64,000 bases of DNA, from positions 186,001 to 250,000 of the forward strand of contig BROG01000520.1 of the NCBI GenBank assembly GCA_030159075.1, written 5' to 3'. A model generated the notes under the pieces. It had not been told where the DNA came from. It saw only the letters and a program-made list of their open reading frames with translations, and made no database searches. The position numbers and the translations under genes were made by a program. Shown in pieces: positions 1 to 12,649 of this stretch (position 1 is its first letter; every line of letters starts with the position of its first letter). Source of the DNA: Atrina japonica. Its lineage: Eukaryota; Mollusca; Bivalvia; Pterioida; Pinnidae.

Positions 1-640
1 ACAGATATCACAGCCTCCACACTTGTAGCTTTACTACAAATGCCACAACATTCACCCTTCAAGCTCCAATATAAATGTCACAGCCTCCACACTTCTAGCT
101 CCAATATAAATGTCACAGCCTCCACACTTCTAGCTCCAATATAAATGTCACAGCCTCCACCACCTATTTACAGTATCACCCACACTTTACTATAATAGCT
201 TATTTACTACTATAATAGCCACCACCTATTTACAGTATCTTGCTCCCAATATAAATGTCACACCCACACTTTACATATAATAGCAGTAATCTCCACACAC
301 CACTTCCTTGGACACACACTAGCTCCAATATAAATATCTTGGACACAGCCTCCCACACTTCTTGCTTCACCACCACTATTTACCACTTGGACAACTTTAC
401 TGCCACAGCCACCATACTTCTAGCTTCAGTACAAATACCACAGCCCCAAACACTTCTAGCTCCAGTACAAATACCACAGCCTCTATACTTTTATACACAC
501 AATGTTACTATAATAGCCACCACTATTTAGCTCCAGTATCTTGTACACACACTTTACTAAATGCTACACCACTATTTACAGTATCTTGCCTTCATACTTA
601 TACCTCCAGTACAAATATTTTTCATCAGTACCTGTCACTG
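1..640. repeat. Degenerate 35-bp satellite, left edge
   Basis: Units of about 35 bp containing 'ctagctccaatataaatg' and 'cacagcctccacactt' follow one another almost perfectly at about 63-165 and become ragged to about 640. The array starts at the first base, so it continues outside the window. From about 170 onward, pieces of the 45-bp unit of the next array are mixed in, so the two arrays grade into each other. Short open frames here are by-products of the repeat. Confidence 0.85.
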
Positions 641-3600
641 TCCACCACCTATTTACAGTATCTTGACCCACACTTTACTATAACATAGCCATCTACTGTC
701 ATAACCCACACTTTTACTACTTTTCTGTATCTTGGACCCACAACTAGTGTCCACACTCTGTCCCATGATTTACAATAAAAACAGATCACATTTGTACGAT
801 ACCACAGTCTTATACAGTATCCCTGTAAACCAGTTTACTATAATAGCCATCTTTCTACAGATCACCACCTATTTACAGTATCTTTGACCCACACTTTACT
901 ATAATACCCACCACCTATTTACAGTATCTTGGACCCACACTTTACTATAATACCCACCACCTATTTACAGTATCTTGGACCCACACTTTACTATAATAGC
1001 CACCACCTATTTACAGTATCTTGGACCCACACTTTACTATAATAGCCACCACTATTTACAGTATCTTGGACCCACACTTTACTATAATAGCCACCACTTT
1101 ACAGTATCTTGGACCCACATTTTACTATAATAGCCACCACTATTTACAGTATCTTGGACCCACACTTTACTCACTTTACTATTTAATAATAGCCACCACT
1201 ATTTACAGTATCTTGGACCCACACTTTACTATAATAGCCACCACCTATTTACAGTATCTTGGACCCACACTTTACTATAATAGCCACCACCTATTAATAG
1301 CCACCACTATTTACAGTATCTTATATAATAGGACCCACACTTTACTTTATAATTTAGCCACCACCTATTTACAGTATCTTGCCACCACTATTTACAGTAC
1401 CCACACTTTACTATAATAGCCACCACCTATTTACAGTATCTTGGACCCCACATTTTAATACTATAATAGCCACCACTATTTACAGTATCTTGTACACACA
1501 CTTTACTATAACACTTTACTATAATAGTCCACCACTTTTTACAGTAGCCACCACCTATTTACAGTATCTTGGACCCACATTTTACTATAATAGCCACCAC
1601 TATTTACAGTATCTTGGACCCACACTTTACTATAATAGCCACCATTTACAGTATCTTGTACACACACTTTACTATAATAGCCACCACTATTTACAGTATC
1701 TTGGACCCACACTTTACTATAATAGCCACCACCTATTTTGCTACAGTATCTATAATAGCCACCACTATTTACCAGTATCTTGGACCCACATTTTACTATA
1801 ATACACACACTTTACTATAATAGCCACCACTATTTATAATAGCAGTATCTTGGTATCTTGGACCCACACTTTACTATAATAGCCACCACTATTTACAGTA
1901 TCTTTACTGGACCCACACTTTACAGTATCTTGTATAATAGCCACCACTATTTACAGTTTCTTGTATCTTGGACCACACTTTACTATAACCCACACAACTT
2001 TGCTATAGCCACCACTATTTACAGTATCTTGTACACAACACTTTACTATAATAGACCCACACTTTACTATAATAGCCACCACTATTTACAGTATCTTGGA
2101 CCCTATTTACACACTTTACTATACCCATAGCCACCACTTTTACAGTATTTACTTGTACACACACATACTTTACTATAATAGCCACCCACCACTATTTACA
2201 GTATCTTGTACACTATAATAGCCACACACACACTTTACTATAATAGCCACCACTATTTACAGTATCTTGGCCACCACCTATTTACAGTACCCACACTTTA
2301 CTACTATAATAGCCACCACACTATTTACAGTATCTTAATAGCCACCACTATTTACTGGACCACACACTTTACTATAATAGCCACCACCTATTTACAGTAT
2401 CTTGGACCCACACTTTACTATAATAGCCACCACCTAGGACCCACACTATTTACAGTATCTTGTACACACACTTTACTATAATAGCCACCACTATTTACAG
2501 TATCTTGGACCCACACTTTACTATAATAGCCACCACTATTTACAGTATCTTGTACACACACTTTACTATAATAGCCACCACTATTTACAGTATCTTGGAC
2601 CCACACTTTACTATAATAGCCACCACCTATTTACAATACAGTATCTTGGACCACCTATTTACCACACACTTACTATAATAGCCACCACCTATTTACAGTA
2701 TCTTGGACCCACACTTTACTATAATATCCACACTTTACTATAATAGCCACCACCTATTTACAGTATCTTGGACCCACATTTTACTATAATAGCCACCACT
2801 ATTTACAGTATCTTGGACCCACACTTTACTATAATAGCCACCACTATTTACAGTATCTTGGACCCACACTTTACTATAATAGCCACCACTATTTACAGTA
2901 TCTTGGACCCACACTTTACTATAATAGCCACCACTATTTACAGTATCTTGTACACACACTTTACTATAATAGCCACCACTTTACAGTATCTTGGACCCAC
3001 ACTTTACTATAATAGCCACACTTTACTATAATAGCCACCACTATTTACAGTATCTTGGACCCACACTTTACTATAATAGCCACCACTATTTACAGTATCT
3101 TGGACCCACACTTTGACCCACACTTACTATAATAGCCACCACTTTACAGTATCTTGGACCCACTTTACATTTTACTATAATAGCCACCACTATTTACAGT
3201 ATCTTGTACACACCACACTTTGGACCCACACTTTACTATAATAGCCACCACTATTTACAGTATCTTGGACCCACACTTTACTATAATAGCCACCACTATT
3301 TACAGTATCTTGGACTTGACCACATTTTACCACCACCTATATTACAGTATATAATAATAGCCTCCACCACCACCACTATTTACAGTATCTTGTACACACA
3401 CTATCTTGGACCCACATTACTATAATAGCCACCACTATTTACAGTATCTTGGACCCACACTTTACTATAATAGCCACCACTATTTACAGTATCTTGGACC
3501 CACACTTTACTATAATAGCCACCACTATTTACAGTATCTTGTACACACACTTTACTATTTACAGTATCTTGGACCCACACTTTACTATAATAGCCACCAC

Positions 3601-5085
3601 CTATTTACAGTATCTTGGACCCACACTTTACTATAATAGCCACCACTATTTACAGTATCTTGGACCCACACTTTACTATAATAGCCACCACTATTTACAG
3701 TATCTTGTACACACACTTTACTATAATAGCCACCACTATTTACAGTATCTTGGACCCACACTTTACTATAATAGCCACCACTATTTACAGTATCTTGGAC
3801 CCACACTTTACTATAATAGCCACCACTATTTACAGTATCTTGGACCCACACTTTACTATAATAGCCACCACTATTTACAGTATCTTGGACCCACACTTTA
3901 CTATAATAGCCGTCACTTTTTACAGTATCTTGTACCCACACTTTACTATAATAGCCACCACTATTTACAGTATCTTGTACCCACACTTTACTATAATAGC
4001 CACCACTATTTACAGTATCTTGGACCCACACTTTACTATAATAGCCACCACTATTTACAGTATCTTGTACACACACTTTACTATAATAGCCACCACTATT
4101 TACAGTATCTTGGACCCACACTTTACTATAATAGCCACCACCTATTTACAGTATCTTGTACACACACTTTACTATAATAGCCACCACTATTTACAGAATC
4201 TTGCGACCCACACTTTACTATAATAGCCCACCACTATTTACAGAATCTTGGACCCACACTTTACTATAATAGCCACCACTATTTACAGAATCTTGGACCC
4301 ACACTTTACTATAATAGCCACCACTATTTACAGAATCTTGGACCCACACTTTACTATAATAGCCACCACTATTTACAGAATCTTGGACCCACACTTTACT
4401 ATAATAGCCACCACTATTTACAGAATCTTGGACCCACACTTTACTATAATACCCACCACTTTTTACAGTATCTTGGACCCACACTTTACTATAATACCCA
4501 CCACTTTACAGTATCTTGGCCCACACTTTACTATAATAGCCACCACTATTTACAGAATCTTGGACCCACACTTTACTATAATAGCCACCACTATTTACAG
4601 AATCTTGGACCCACACTTTACTATAATAGCCACCACTATTTACAGTATCTTGGCCCACACTTTACTATAATAGCTGCCACTTTTTACAGTATCTTGGACC
4701 CACAATTTACTATAATAGCCACCACTTTTTACAGAATCTTGGACCCACACTTTACAATAATAGGCACCACCTTTAAACAATATTTCTAACCCACATCTAA
4801 CTTAATAACCACCACCTTTCTACAGAATTTTGACTCACACTACAATGGCCACCATCTTTCTGCAATATATACAATATCTGTGACCCATATTTAACCATAT
4901 AACCACCTGTCTACAGTATCTTTGACCCACATTTTACAGTGTTTTTGACCCACAATTTACTATAATAGGCACCACCTTTTTACAGTATTTTTTACCCACA
5001 TTTTACTATATTGACCATCTCCTGTCTACTGTATTTTCGACCCACATTTTACTTTAATGATACCACCTTTTTACAGTACAGTTTA
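640..5085. repeat. 45-bp satellite array
   Basis: The consensus unit is 45 bp and contains 'cttggacccacactttacta' followed by 'taatagccaccactatttac' and 'agtat'. The best blocks are about 2760-3030 and 3400-4670, where most units match at nearly every base. Between 860 and 2700 many units are cut short or carry small insertions. After 4700 units decay progressively and are lost near 5085. Unit variants include tgtacacacac for tggacccacac, and cagaatc for cagtatc (concentrated at 4190-4640). Because 45 is divisible by three and the unit lacks stops in several frames, it creates long but meaningless open frames on both strands. Confidence 0.97.
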
Positions 5086-5850
5086 TCAGTATCTTCTTTT
5101 ATAACTATCAGCTATCTCAGTGTTTTGTATGAGAGGCATCACTTTCCAATTCATCCATTCCCCTAGTCCACAATAAAATTCATAAACTGCTGGTTTTCAA
5201 TATCATTTACTTTATGATGGCAGAGGTATAATAGATACTTGACTAACTCAGTGTCTCTGTAGGCTAAAGATTTGAAGTCCCCTAAATTAATTATTGCAAT
5301 CTATATATAAAGAATATAAAGAACTGCGAGAGTATTTTTTTCACAATGTCATATACTTCAGAGAGAAATAAACATTAACAATGAAATTGCACTAATGCAA
5401 CAGATGTTATGCTACAAAATGCATTTACAGAGGCAGAAAAATCAAGTAATCAGTTTCACTGGGCGGTGTGGTATTGATCCAAGCATTTAGGATATAACAA
5501 TATCATTCAGATAGTGCAGTTATTTCATCCTATCAATAAGCTTTGTTCAGTATTTTACCTGGAATTGTTTAGTCAACAGAGGTAAGTTAATAGTTTTATT
5601 ACCTATCACATTCCGATTGATATTGATTTAGTTTACGTCTATCGTAAACAATGTTAAGAATTCATATGTCATAATCTGTTGCTGTATAAAAAGCCAGGGC
5701 TATTTATCAACCGTAAACGAAGTGATTGTAATCATAAATATTGAAAATAAGGTGAATTGACTATACATTTGACAGAAATACAATAGAAATTGTGGAAAAC
5801 CACCTAATTACTCAAAATATGGATAAGTTATTAGAGCATCATACATTTAA
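5086..5850. other. No feature recognised
   Basis: AT-rich non-repetitive sequence follows the satellite. I see no open frame of note, no RNA gene and no clear splice-bounded exon. Confidence 0.5.
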
Positions 5851-5855
5851 TCAGA

Positions 5856-5970
5856 AAGTCTCCAACCTTTAGTCAGGGAGGGTTCGAACCCCTTTAGGCT
5901 GTAACCTGAGATAGTTATGTGAGGAAGTTTTCCAGTTTATTTACAGAAGACTAGTGGGCGTTACCCATGT
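5856..5970 (+). repeat. SINE-like fragment (family A, partial)
   Basis: This piece has a box-B-like 'gggttcgaacccc' near 5880, then 'tgtgaggaagttttccagtt', which matches the body of the better copies at 60038-60235 and 31838-32015. The front end with box A is missing or too diverged to see. Confidence 0.5.
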
Positions 5971-6317
5971 ACATTAGTTATCTAGCTTATCCCTGATTAA
6001 AAATTGGTAATCATCAAATGACTGGGAAATTGAGGAATATGATATAAAATGATAATAATACAAAAAACTGTACATATATACTTTGTGAATTAATATTGAC
6101 TTCAATGTGAGGTGGTCCCCAAAGTTTGAAATGTTGATGTAGTACAATACAGTTTGTGTATGATTTATTTTATTTGTGAGGTTACCTCATAGCCGAGGTT
6201 TTTTTTTATCTGATACTCTACAGTTTGAGACTAAATTATCAGTCCTTATCCTGAGGTTGTATATATGGTGATGAGTTTGTCATTTTCTAATCTTATTATC
6301 TCCAGGATGTTGTTTCA

Positions 6318-7670
6318 TATAGTGGTCCTAATCATGAGGTTACATCAATTGAGATGTTTCTAATTGTGATTCTAATCATGAGGTTACATCAATTGAGATG
6401 TTTCTGATTGTGGTATTAATCATGAGGTTACATCAATTGAGATGTTTCTGATTGTGGTATTAATCATGAGATTACATCAATTGAGATGTTTCTGATTGTG
6501 GTATTAATCATGAGGTTACATCAATTGAGATGTTTCTGATTGTGATTCTAATCATGAGGTTACACCAATTGAGATGTTTCTAATTGTGATTCTAATCATG
6601 AGGTTACACCAATTGAGATGTTTCTAATTGTGATTCTAATCATGAGGTTACACCAATTGAGATGTTTCTAATTGTGATTCTAATCATGAGGTTACACCAA
6701 TTGAGATGTTTCTAATTGTGATTCTAATCATGAGGTTCAATTATGTTTCATGATGAGGTTACACCAATTGAGATGTTTCTGATTGTGATTTAATCTAATT
6801 GTGATTCTAATCATGAGGTTACATCAATTGAGATGTTTCTAATTGTGATTCTAATCATGAGGTTACACCAATTGAGATGTTTCTAATTGTGATTCTAATC
6901 ATGAGGTTACATCAATTGAGATGTTTCTAATTGTGATTCTAATCATGAGGTTACATCAATTGAGATGTTTCTAATTGTGATTCTAATCATGAGGTTACAT
7001 CAATTGAGATGTTTATGATTGTGGCCCTAATCATAAGGTTACATCAACTTAGATATTTCTGACTGTGGCCCTAATCATGGCCTCCATGGAGATGTTTCTA
7101 ATTGTGGCCCTAATTTTTACGTTGCCTCCATTGCGATGTTTCTTATTATGGTCCTAATCATGGGGTTGACTCCCTAGATATGTTACTTAATTTGGTCCTA
7201 ATCCTGAGGTTGACACCGTGGAGGAGTTTCTTATTGTGGTCCTAATTATGATTGTGATTCTAATCATGAGGTTCCATTAGATATGATTTAACTTAATTTA
7301 GATTCTAATCATGATCCTGAGAGTTTGACACCATGGAGAATGTTCTTATTGTGGTCTTAATCATGAGATTAAATCCATGGAGATGTTTCTAATTGTGGTC
7401 CTAGTCCTGAGGTTACATCAATTTAGATGTTTCTGATTGTAGCCCTATTCATGGGGTTACATCAGTTGAGGTGTTTATGATTGTGGCCCTAATCATGGCC
7501 TCCATGGAGATGTTTCTAATTGTGGCCCTAATTTTTTACGTTGCCTCCATTGCGATGTTTCTTATTATGGTCCTAATCATGAGGTTGACTGCCTAGATAT
7601 GTTACTTAATTGTGGTCCTAATCCTGAGGTTGACACCGTGGAGAAGTTTCTAATTGTGGTCCTAATCACA
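6318..7670. repeat. 44-bp minisatellite with higher-order duplication
   Basis: Units of 44 bp built on 'taatcatgaggttacatcaa' and 'ttgagatgtttctaattgtg' run head to tail. They are very regular at about 6370-7020 and more diverged after that. In the right part a longer block is duplicated: the segment containing 'ggcctccatggagatg' occurs at 7079 and again at 7497, an offset of 418 bp, with the same order of variant units after both. Confidence 0.95.
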
Positions 7671-7689
7671 AAGTTACCTCCTTTGAGCT

Positions 7690-8470
7690 ATTGTTGATAG
7701 AAAATCATATAGAAGATTATATATTGATAATAGTTCATGTTACAAATATCTAATATTGATAACAGTTCATGTGACAGATATCTCGTTTTGATAACAGTTC
7801 ATGTGACTGATATCTCATTTTGATAATAATTCATGTGACAGATATCTAAATTTAATAACAGCTTATGTAACAGATATCTCATTTTGATAACAGTTCATGT
7901 GACAGTTATCTCATTTTGATAAAAGCTCATGTGACAGATATATCATTTTGATAACTGTTCATGTAGCCGATATCTCATTTTGATAACAGTTCATGTCAGA
8001 TATCTACTGTTGGTTAAAGCTCATGTGACAGATATATCATTTTGATAACAGCTTATGTGACAGATATCACATTTAGATAATAGTTCATGCGATCGATATT
8101 TCATTTTGATAATAATTCATGTGACAGATATTTAAATTTGATAATAGTTCATACGACAGATATCTAATGTTGATAGTAGATCGCGTGCCAAATATCACAT
8201 TTTAATAGTAGTTCACGTGACAGATATATTACTTTGATAGCAGTTCACGTGACAGATATATTACTTTGATAGCAGTTCACGTAACAGATATATTACTTTG
8301 ATAGTAGTTCACGTGACAGATATATTACTTTGATAGTAGTTCACGTGACAGATATATTACTTTGATAGTAGTTCACGTGACAGATATATTACTTTGATAG
8401 TAGTTCACGTGACAGATATATTACTTTGATAATAGCTCATGTTACTGATATCTAATGTTGATAGTAGTTC
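7690..8470. repeat. 32-bp minisatellite with CACGTG sites
   Basis: The unit is 32 bp. The left part uses 'ttgataacagttcatgtgac' and 'agatatctcatt'. The right part (about 8208-8430) is a homogeneous subfamily with 'gtagttcacgtgacagatat' and 'attactttga'. Six units there contain the palindrome CACGTG and one has CACGTA. Confidence 0.93.
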
Positions 8471-9900
8471 ATGTGACAAACATTTATTGTACATGATAAT
8501 TAAAATTTCTTTGTTGATAATAGTTCATGTAACAGTTTTATGCAGTTTATAAAGTACATGTGTCAGATAAACTAACAAAAGTCACATGGTAGATATATAC
8601 ATTTCTTCATTATGCCAACTGAAGGCAAAGTTACTTTTTGCAGAATTGACTGTGCAGAATTCGCTTTTACCACGGCAGAATTATGTCTGCTAAGTCAAAA
8701 AAATAATTTCGCCTAGAAAGTAATGGAGATAATTTATAGTAAAGCAGAGGCAGATGACCAATTAACTCGACTGACGGTGAGAGTCTTTATTATTTAAAGC
8801 GCATATTAAAATGCCATATTTAGTTATACAGAATTATCCGAATTATGGATTTCAATATAGATATAAGAGAGGTTGTTTTGCTCACACCTTAGACATATTA
8901 AGGAGGCTCTATTTTTATTCTACCATTTTAATCTTAAGAGTAATAATAACACAGAAGACTAAATTATTCTGACAGCTTTGAAGAATGAAGTCTCGGACAC
9001 AAATGACCTAAAATAGCGGCTATACAAGTGATAAATCGTAAGTCTGACACCCTTCAATGTTTTCCAATCTATCTTTGATACATCCCAGCACGTGCTGACA
9101 ACATGACAAATCAAGTCCATACAACATCCTCCAACTACCTGCAGAGCTAGACCTCATTAAGATTAGATTGATTGCCATTACCCTTACTAAAAGAAACTGT
9201 TTTGGCCTTCGTAGATAACTCTCGGCCTACTTATTTTAAATGTTTGAAAACAATCCAGAATACTGTAAGTTACACTGACCAAAACACATGTTTATAGTCT
9301 AGCTGGACTTCGTTGTTTAGCACAAGTAGTAATCTTTATTATTTGGATGTTGACGTTGGAAACTTTGATAATTCATAAGTCGTTATAGCAAGATTTAAAT
9401 GTATGGCAGTTCATCTTTATATTGCACGGATCATCCAAAACTATTTCAAATGTCTGTGCACCATTCGTTGATTATTTCGTCATCCGCAGACTTTTTCCGC
9501 TTCTCCGACTTGCTTCAGTGTCTTTTGTACTTATTTCTAAATTGTAATTTATTTAATATCTATCTGCATGTCATAAAGGAACTTTGAAACACTTGCCAAC
9601 GCGTTATGAAATTAGTGTTACATTGTTAAGTGTCACTAACTCTACCACGGCCTACTCGTGTATCTTTGGATTTGATGACGTAGTGATTCCTGTGTTGGTG
9701 CTTTGGTGTTCATGTAAGTGATAACCGCAGGGCATATAACAAGTTAACTCACGACACATCACGATTAACTAATATCAAGGTTCCTTCTCAATATATATTA
9801 ACTGAAGATGATGTAAAGTTCATAAAGGTTTTTAGAGTGTTTTGCATTCTTTAACGTCTGCTTTCATACTTGGCTTCCAGCCAATTTGTGTTAGGACTAC
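8471..9900. other. No feature recognised
   Basis: Single-copy-looking AT-rich sequence. A 62-codon plus-strand frame at 9399-9587 has no domain, signal or splice context that I can support as coding. Confidence 0.4.
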
Positions 9901-9908
9901 AATTTTAC

Positions 9909-10095
9909 CTGTAATTAATTTTACCTGCATACGTAAAGCCGATGCATTTCATACAGACTGTTGACAGACAAAATAAATCTTGCCTTTTATTAAACAACAG
10001 ATGATTTGCTTCTGATGTGTTGCTCGTCATAACAATTGTATCAGACTTCGATGACAGACTTAATAAATATTGCAGTCTTCCTACAGCGACATCAC
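9909..10095 (-). CDS. Candidate internal exon, unknown gene
   Basis: On the minus strand a pyrimidine-rich stretch ending in 'gtgttttcag' is followed by 57-62 open codons and then a donor of the form CAG|GTAAAATT. The same donor sequence recurs 16 nt further on, so the exon could end at 9925 or 9909. The translation contains three cysteines near its end (in CLSTVCMKC) and no domain I recognise. I found no partner exon with certainty, and the frame could be open by chance. It is listed because both ends look like real splice sites. Confidence 0.25.
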
Positions 10096-10134
10096 CTGAA
10101 AACACAAAAAGATAAAACACATCTAGTTTCCTGA

Positions 10135-10200
10135 ATGGTATACAGTGAGTTGGGCATCCACCTTGCAAACAAGAAGTCCTGAGTTTGAATCAGAAATAAG
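10135..10200 (+). repeat. tRNA-like fragment
   Basis: The sequence 'tggtatacagtgagttgggc' followed about 30 bp later by 'gagtttgaatcag' resembles the A and B boxes of a tRNA-derived promoter. There is no matching acceptor stem, so this is a SINE remnant at best and not a tRNA gene. Confidence 0.35.
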
Positions 10201-10327
10201 AAGATCATATCTGAGACTGTCCTTTAGACTTTATGTGCTCTGTAACAGAATCTCATAACATGTTATTATATATTTTTTTGTATCACAAATTGTTTCTATT
10301 TCACGGAGAGAAATTTATTCATTGGTT

Positions 10328-10745
10328 GATATGCAGAAACCTAGTACCTGGTATTTTGGTACCAGCTGTTTATCTCATACTAAAGTAATATTTGGCACTG
10401 ATAACACCATTTAAATTCCAAAAATTTCTAAAGCTAAGATAATCATTTTTTACAGTGTTTACTCTTAGAAGGATTTCGGATTTATTTTGGGAGCTATTTT
10501 TTGGCCTTGTATGATACCATTTTGTCTTTGGAAAGTACACATATTAAATTGAAGCTCAACTGATGAAGTCTAATTGACAGAAACGATGTCGTCTTGAGCA
10601 TTATAACTTTGGTATTATGTTTATATGATTGATAACAGGGGATGCTTACTCCTCCTTGACACCTGATCCCAACTCCAGAGGTCTATGTTGTCCAATGTTC
10701 ACCACATTTGTATAATTGTCTGCTGGACATACTGAAGATTAATAC
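10328..10745 (+). repeat. Dispersed ~300-bp repeat (family R) joined to an RT-element tail
   Basis: The stretch from 'cctagtacctggtattttgg' through 'aactgatgaagtctaattga' to 'ataactttggtattatgt' recurs at 14480-14790 and 28740-29060 in this orientation, and at 13930-14150 and 18870-19180 inverted. From about 10637 it continues into 'ggatgcttactcctccttga' and a protein-free tail that also lies downstream of the reverse-transcriptase relics at 52.0 and 60.5 kb. No coding capacity is visible. Confidence 0.7.
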
Positions 10746-11039
10746 TTTGGTTCTGTATTTTTTATTGTTTTGAAACTGACAACCCTGTTGTTTGGGCACA
10801 CGTGGGTGACAATAGAGCCATAAAGTTTCTTTGTTATTTCCGAACATAAACCTAGACAATTCGGGTAAAAATGTCAATTTCCTTTTTGTTATCTATAATG
10901 CTTAAGTGGATGTAGTTATATTTCATGATTTAAATGACAAAAAAGCCAAAAACAAACGTTTGTCCCTATTGTTTTACCTTTAACAGGACGGTCTGTAAAA
11001 CAGGACGGTCTGTAAATCCAGAGTATTGTTTTTTAGACT

Positions 11040-11345
11040 TAGGTCAAAATTCAATTGTCTCTTGAATCTTGATTTTCCAAAGTTAGCATCTTGACATTCC
11101 AAGTACATCCATATAAATTCATGATATTATCTTGAAGTATCAAGATACTTTCTTGAACGTTCAAGAAATAAAAAATTGAAATTACAAGACAGCAACTTGA
11201 AATTTCTAGACAAAAACTTTAAATTTTGAGATAACAACATGAAAATGCAAGCTGATAACTTGAAAGTTTAAGATAATTATTTGACATTTCGAGATAACAA
11301 TTTGAAATTTGGAGATAACAACTTGAAAATCCAATATAAACCAAT
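11040..11345. repeat. Diverged short tandem repeat
   Basis: Imperfect units built on 'gagataacaacttgaaattt', about 25-28 bp apart, run through this region. The same motif class reappears in diverged form at about 53370-53500. Confidence 0.6.
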
Positions 11346-11409
11346 ATCTAAAAAAGATCAAATGTCCACATTGGACCACCATATTATTGAGTTGATATAA
11401 TTTTTATTG

Positions 11410-11748
11410 TTAACAAAAACAAACTTCATGATACTCTCTGACAGCACTTATGAATAGCGACATTGTTTCACAGTGGACATGATAATTTAAACAATTGTCA
11501 TTACATTGAAGTAAGTCCGTAGCGTGGGTTAAAACATTGTGTAACTCATTTGTGTTTTGCTTGACGTCTTCGTATAAGTGAGTATTCTTGTTAGGAAATG
11601 TTTGTATGTTAAACGGCAATAAAACACAATTCGTATCCAGCAGTAGTTCCGCTAAATCAAAGATGTCTGACCCTATGCACCACTTCACCGCTTTATATGG
11701 AAATAAGCCAGTGAAGAAAAACAAGAGCAACTGCAGCCTAAGTGACAT
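11410..11748 (-). CDS. Candidate small secreted cysteine-containing protein
   Basis: A 112-codon open frame reads from an ATG at 11748 down to TAA at 11410. The first 20 residues look like a signal peptide: a short basic start (MSLR) followed by the hydrophobic stretch LQLLLFFFTGLFPY. The remainder is rich in Leu, Asn, His and Glu and has seven cysteines (about residues 24, 42, 82, 86, 93, 109 and 111). An AATAAA on the same strand (11408-11403) begins two bases after the stop, which would give an extremely short 3' untranslated end. I recognise no family. It could be a single-exon or terminal-exon orphan gene, or a chance frame in AT-rich DNA; no strong internal splice donor was seen. Confidence 0.35.
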   Translation of the reverse strand: MSLRLQLLLFFFTGLFPYKAVKWCIGSDIFDLAELLLDTNCVLLPFNIQTFPNKNTHLYEDVKQNTNELHNVLTHATDLLQCNDNCLNYHVHCETMSLFISAVREYHEVCFC

Positions 11749-12058
11749 TTAACTTGATTTATTGATATCACTCGGCTGATATTGAGAGGCATTGATAAGA
11801 ACAGTTTGATTACAGTAATGGCTAACACAAATTTGTTGGCATATAAATGTACTTGTAACGGAACAAAGACTCCCTGGCTTTATCTGTATGTATGTGTCAT
11901 GGTAAAAAATATTAAGCTATTTGATTCAAATGACTCTCTTTTTCAACACTTCTAGTATTAATACAAAAGTCATTTGGTTGTTATTCACCCAAGATTTTAA
12001 AGTATTTTAAGCTATTTCAGGATTCCATACTCGCTCTGACTACAAGTTTTACATTTCA

Positions 12059-12208
<150 letters not shown>

Positions 12209-12649
12209 ATGGCTATATCTATTTTTCCATGAAATCGGCACTGGCTGTTCAACTTTGGCATAACCAGAAGTTCGACTCATCCAATGTCTTTTTTTACGGC
12301 ATTCCACCATATTTATACGGAACCATTTGTATTATTAATTTCTGTAAATAAATTACATAATTGGCAAATTGGATGCTTTAGGAGACGCAAATACCAATTA
12401 CAAGTGATGCTATTTTAATATGGAAAGGTGATGACATGATTATCGAAATCATCACGTCTGTTGTATAGTTTACACATCACTGTAATTAGCAATGCCTTAG
12501 TGTGCTTGATTCTGTAGTCTATTTAATTAATAGTTCGCAGAGATATATTGCGTTTACAGAATTATGAAAATTGTGATTGTTAATTGACAAATCATCGTTA
12601 GTTAATAAATGAATAAGCTAATGTCATTGCCAATGATTTTTGGGTAACG

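Noticed and set aside
1021..4670. Long open frames on both strands in the satellite (up to 242 codons)
   Set aside because: They consist only of the 15-residue translation of the 45-bp unit, have no start context or splice sites, and exist in several overlapping frames at once.
640..8470. Regularly repeated sequence resembling a CRISPR array
   Set aside because: The units are contiguous with no unique spacers, and the window is eukaryotic.
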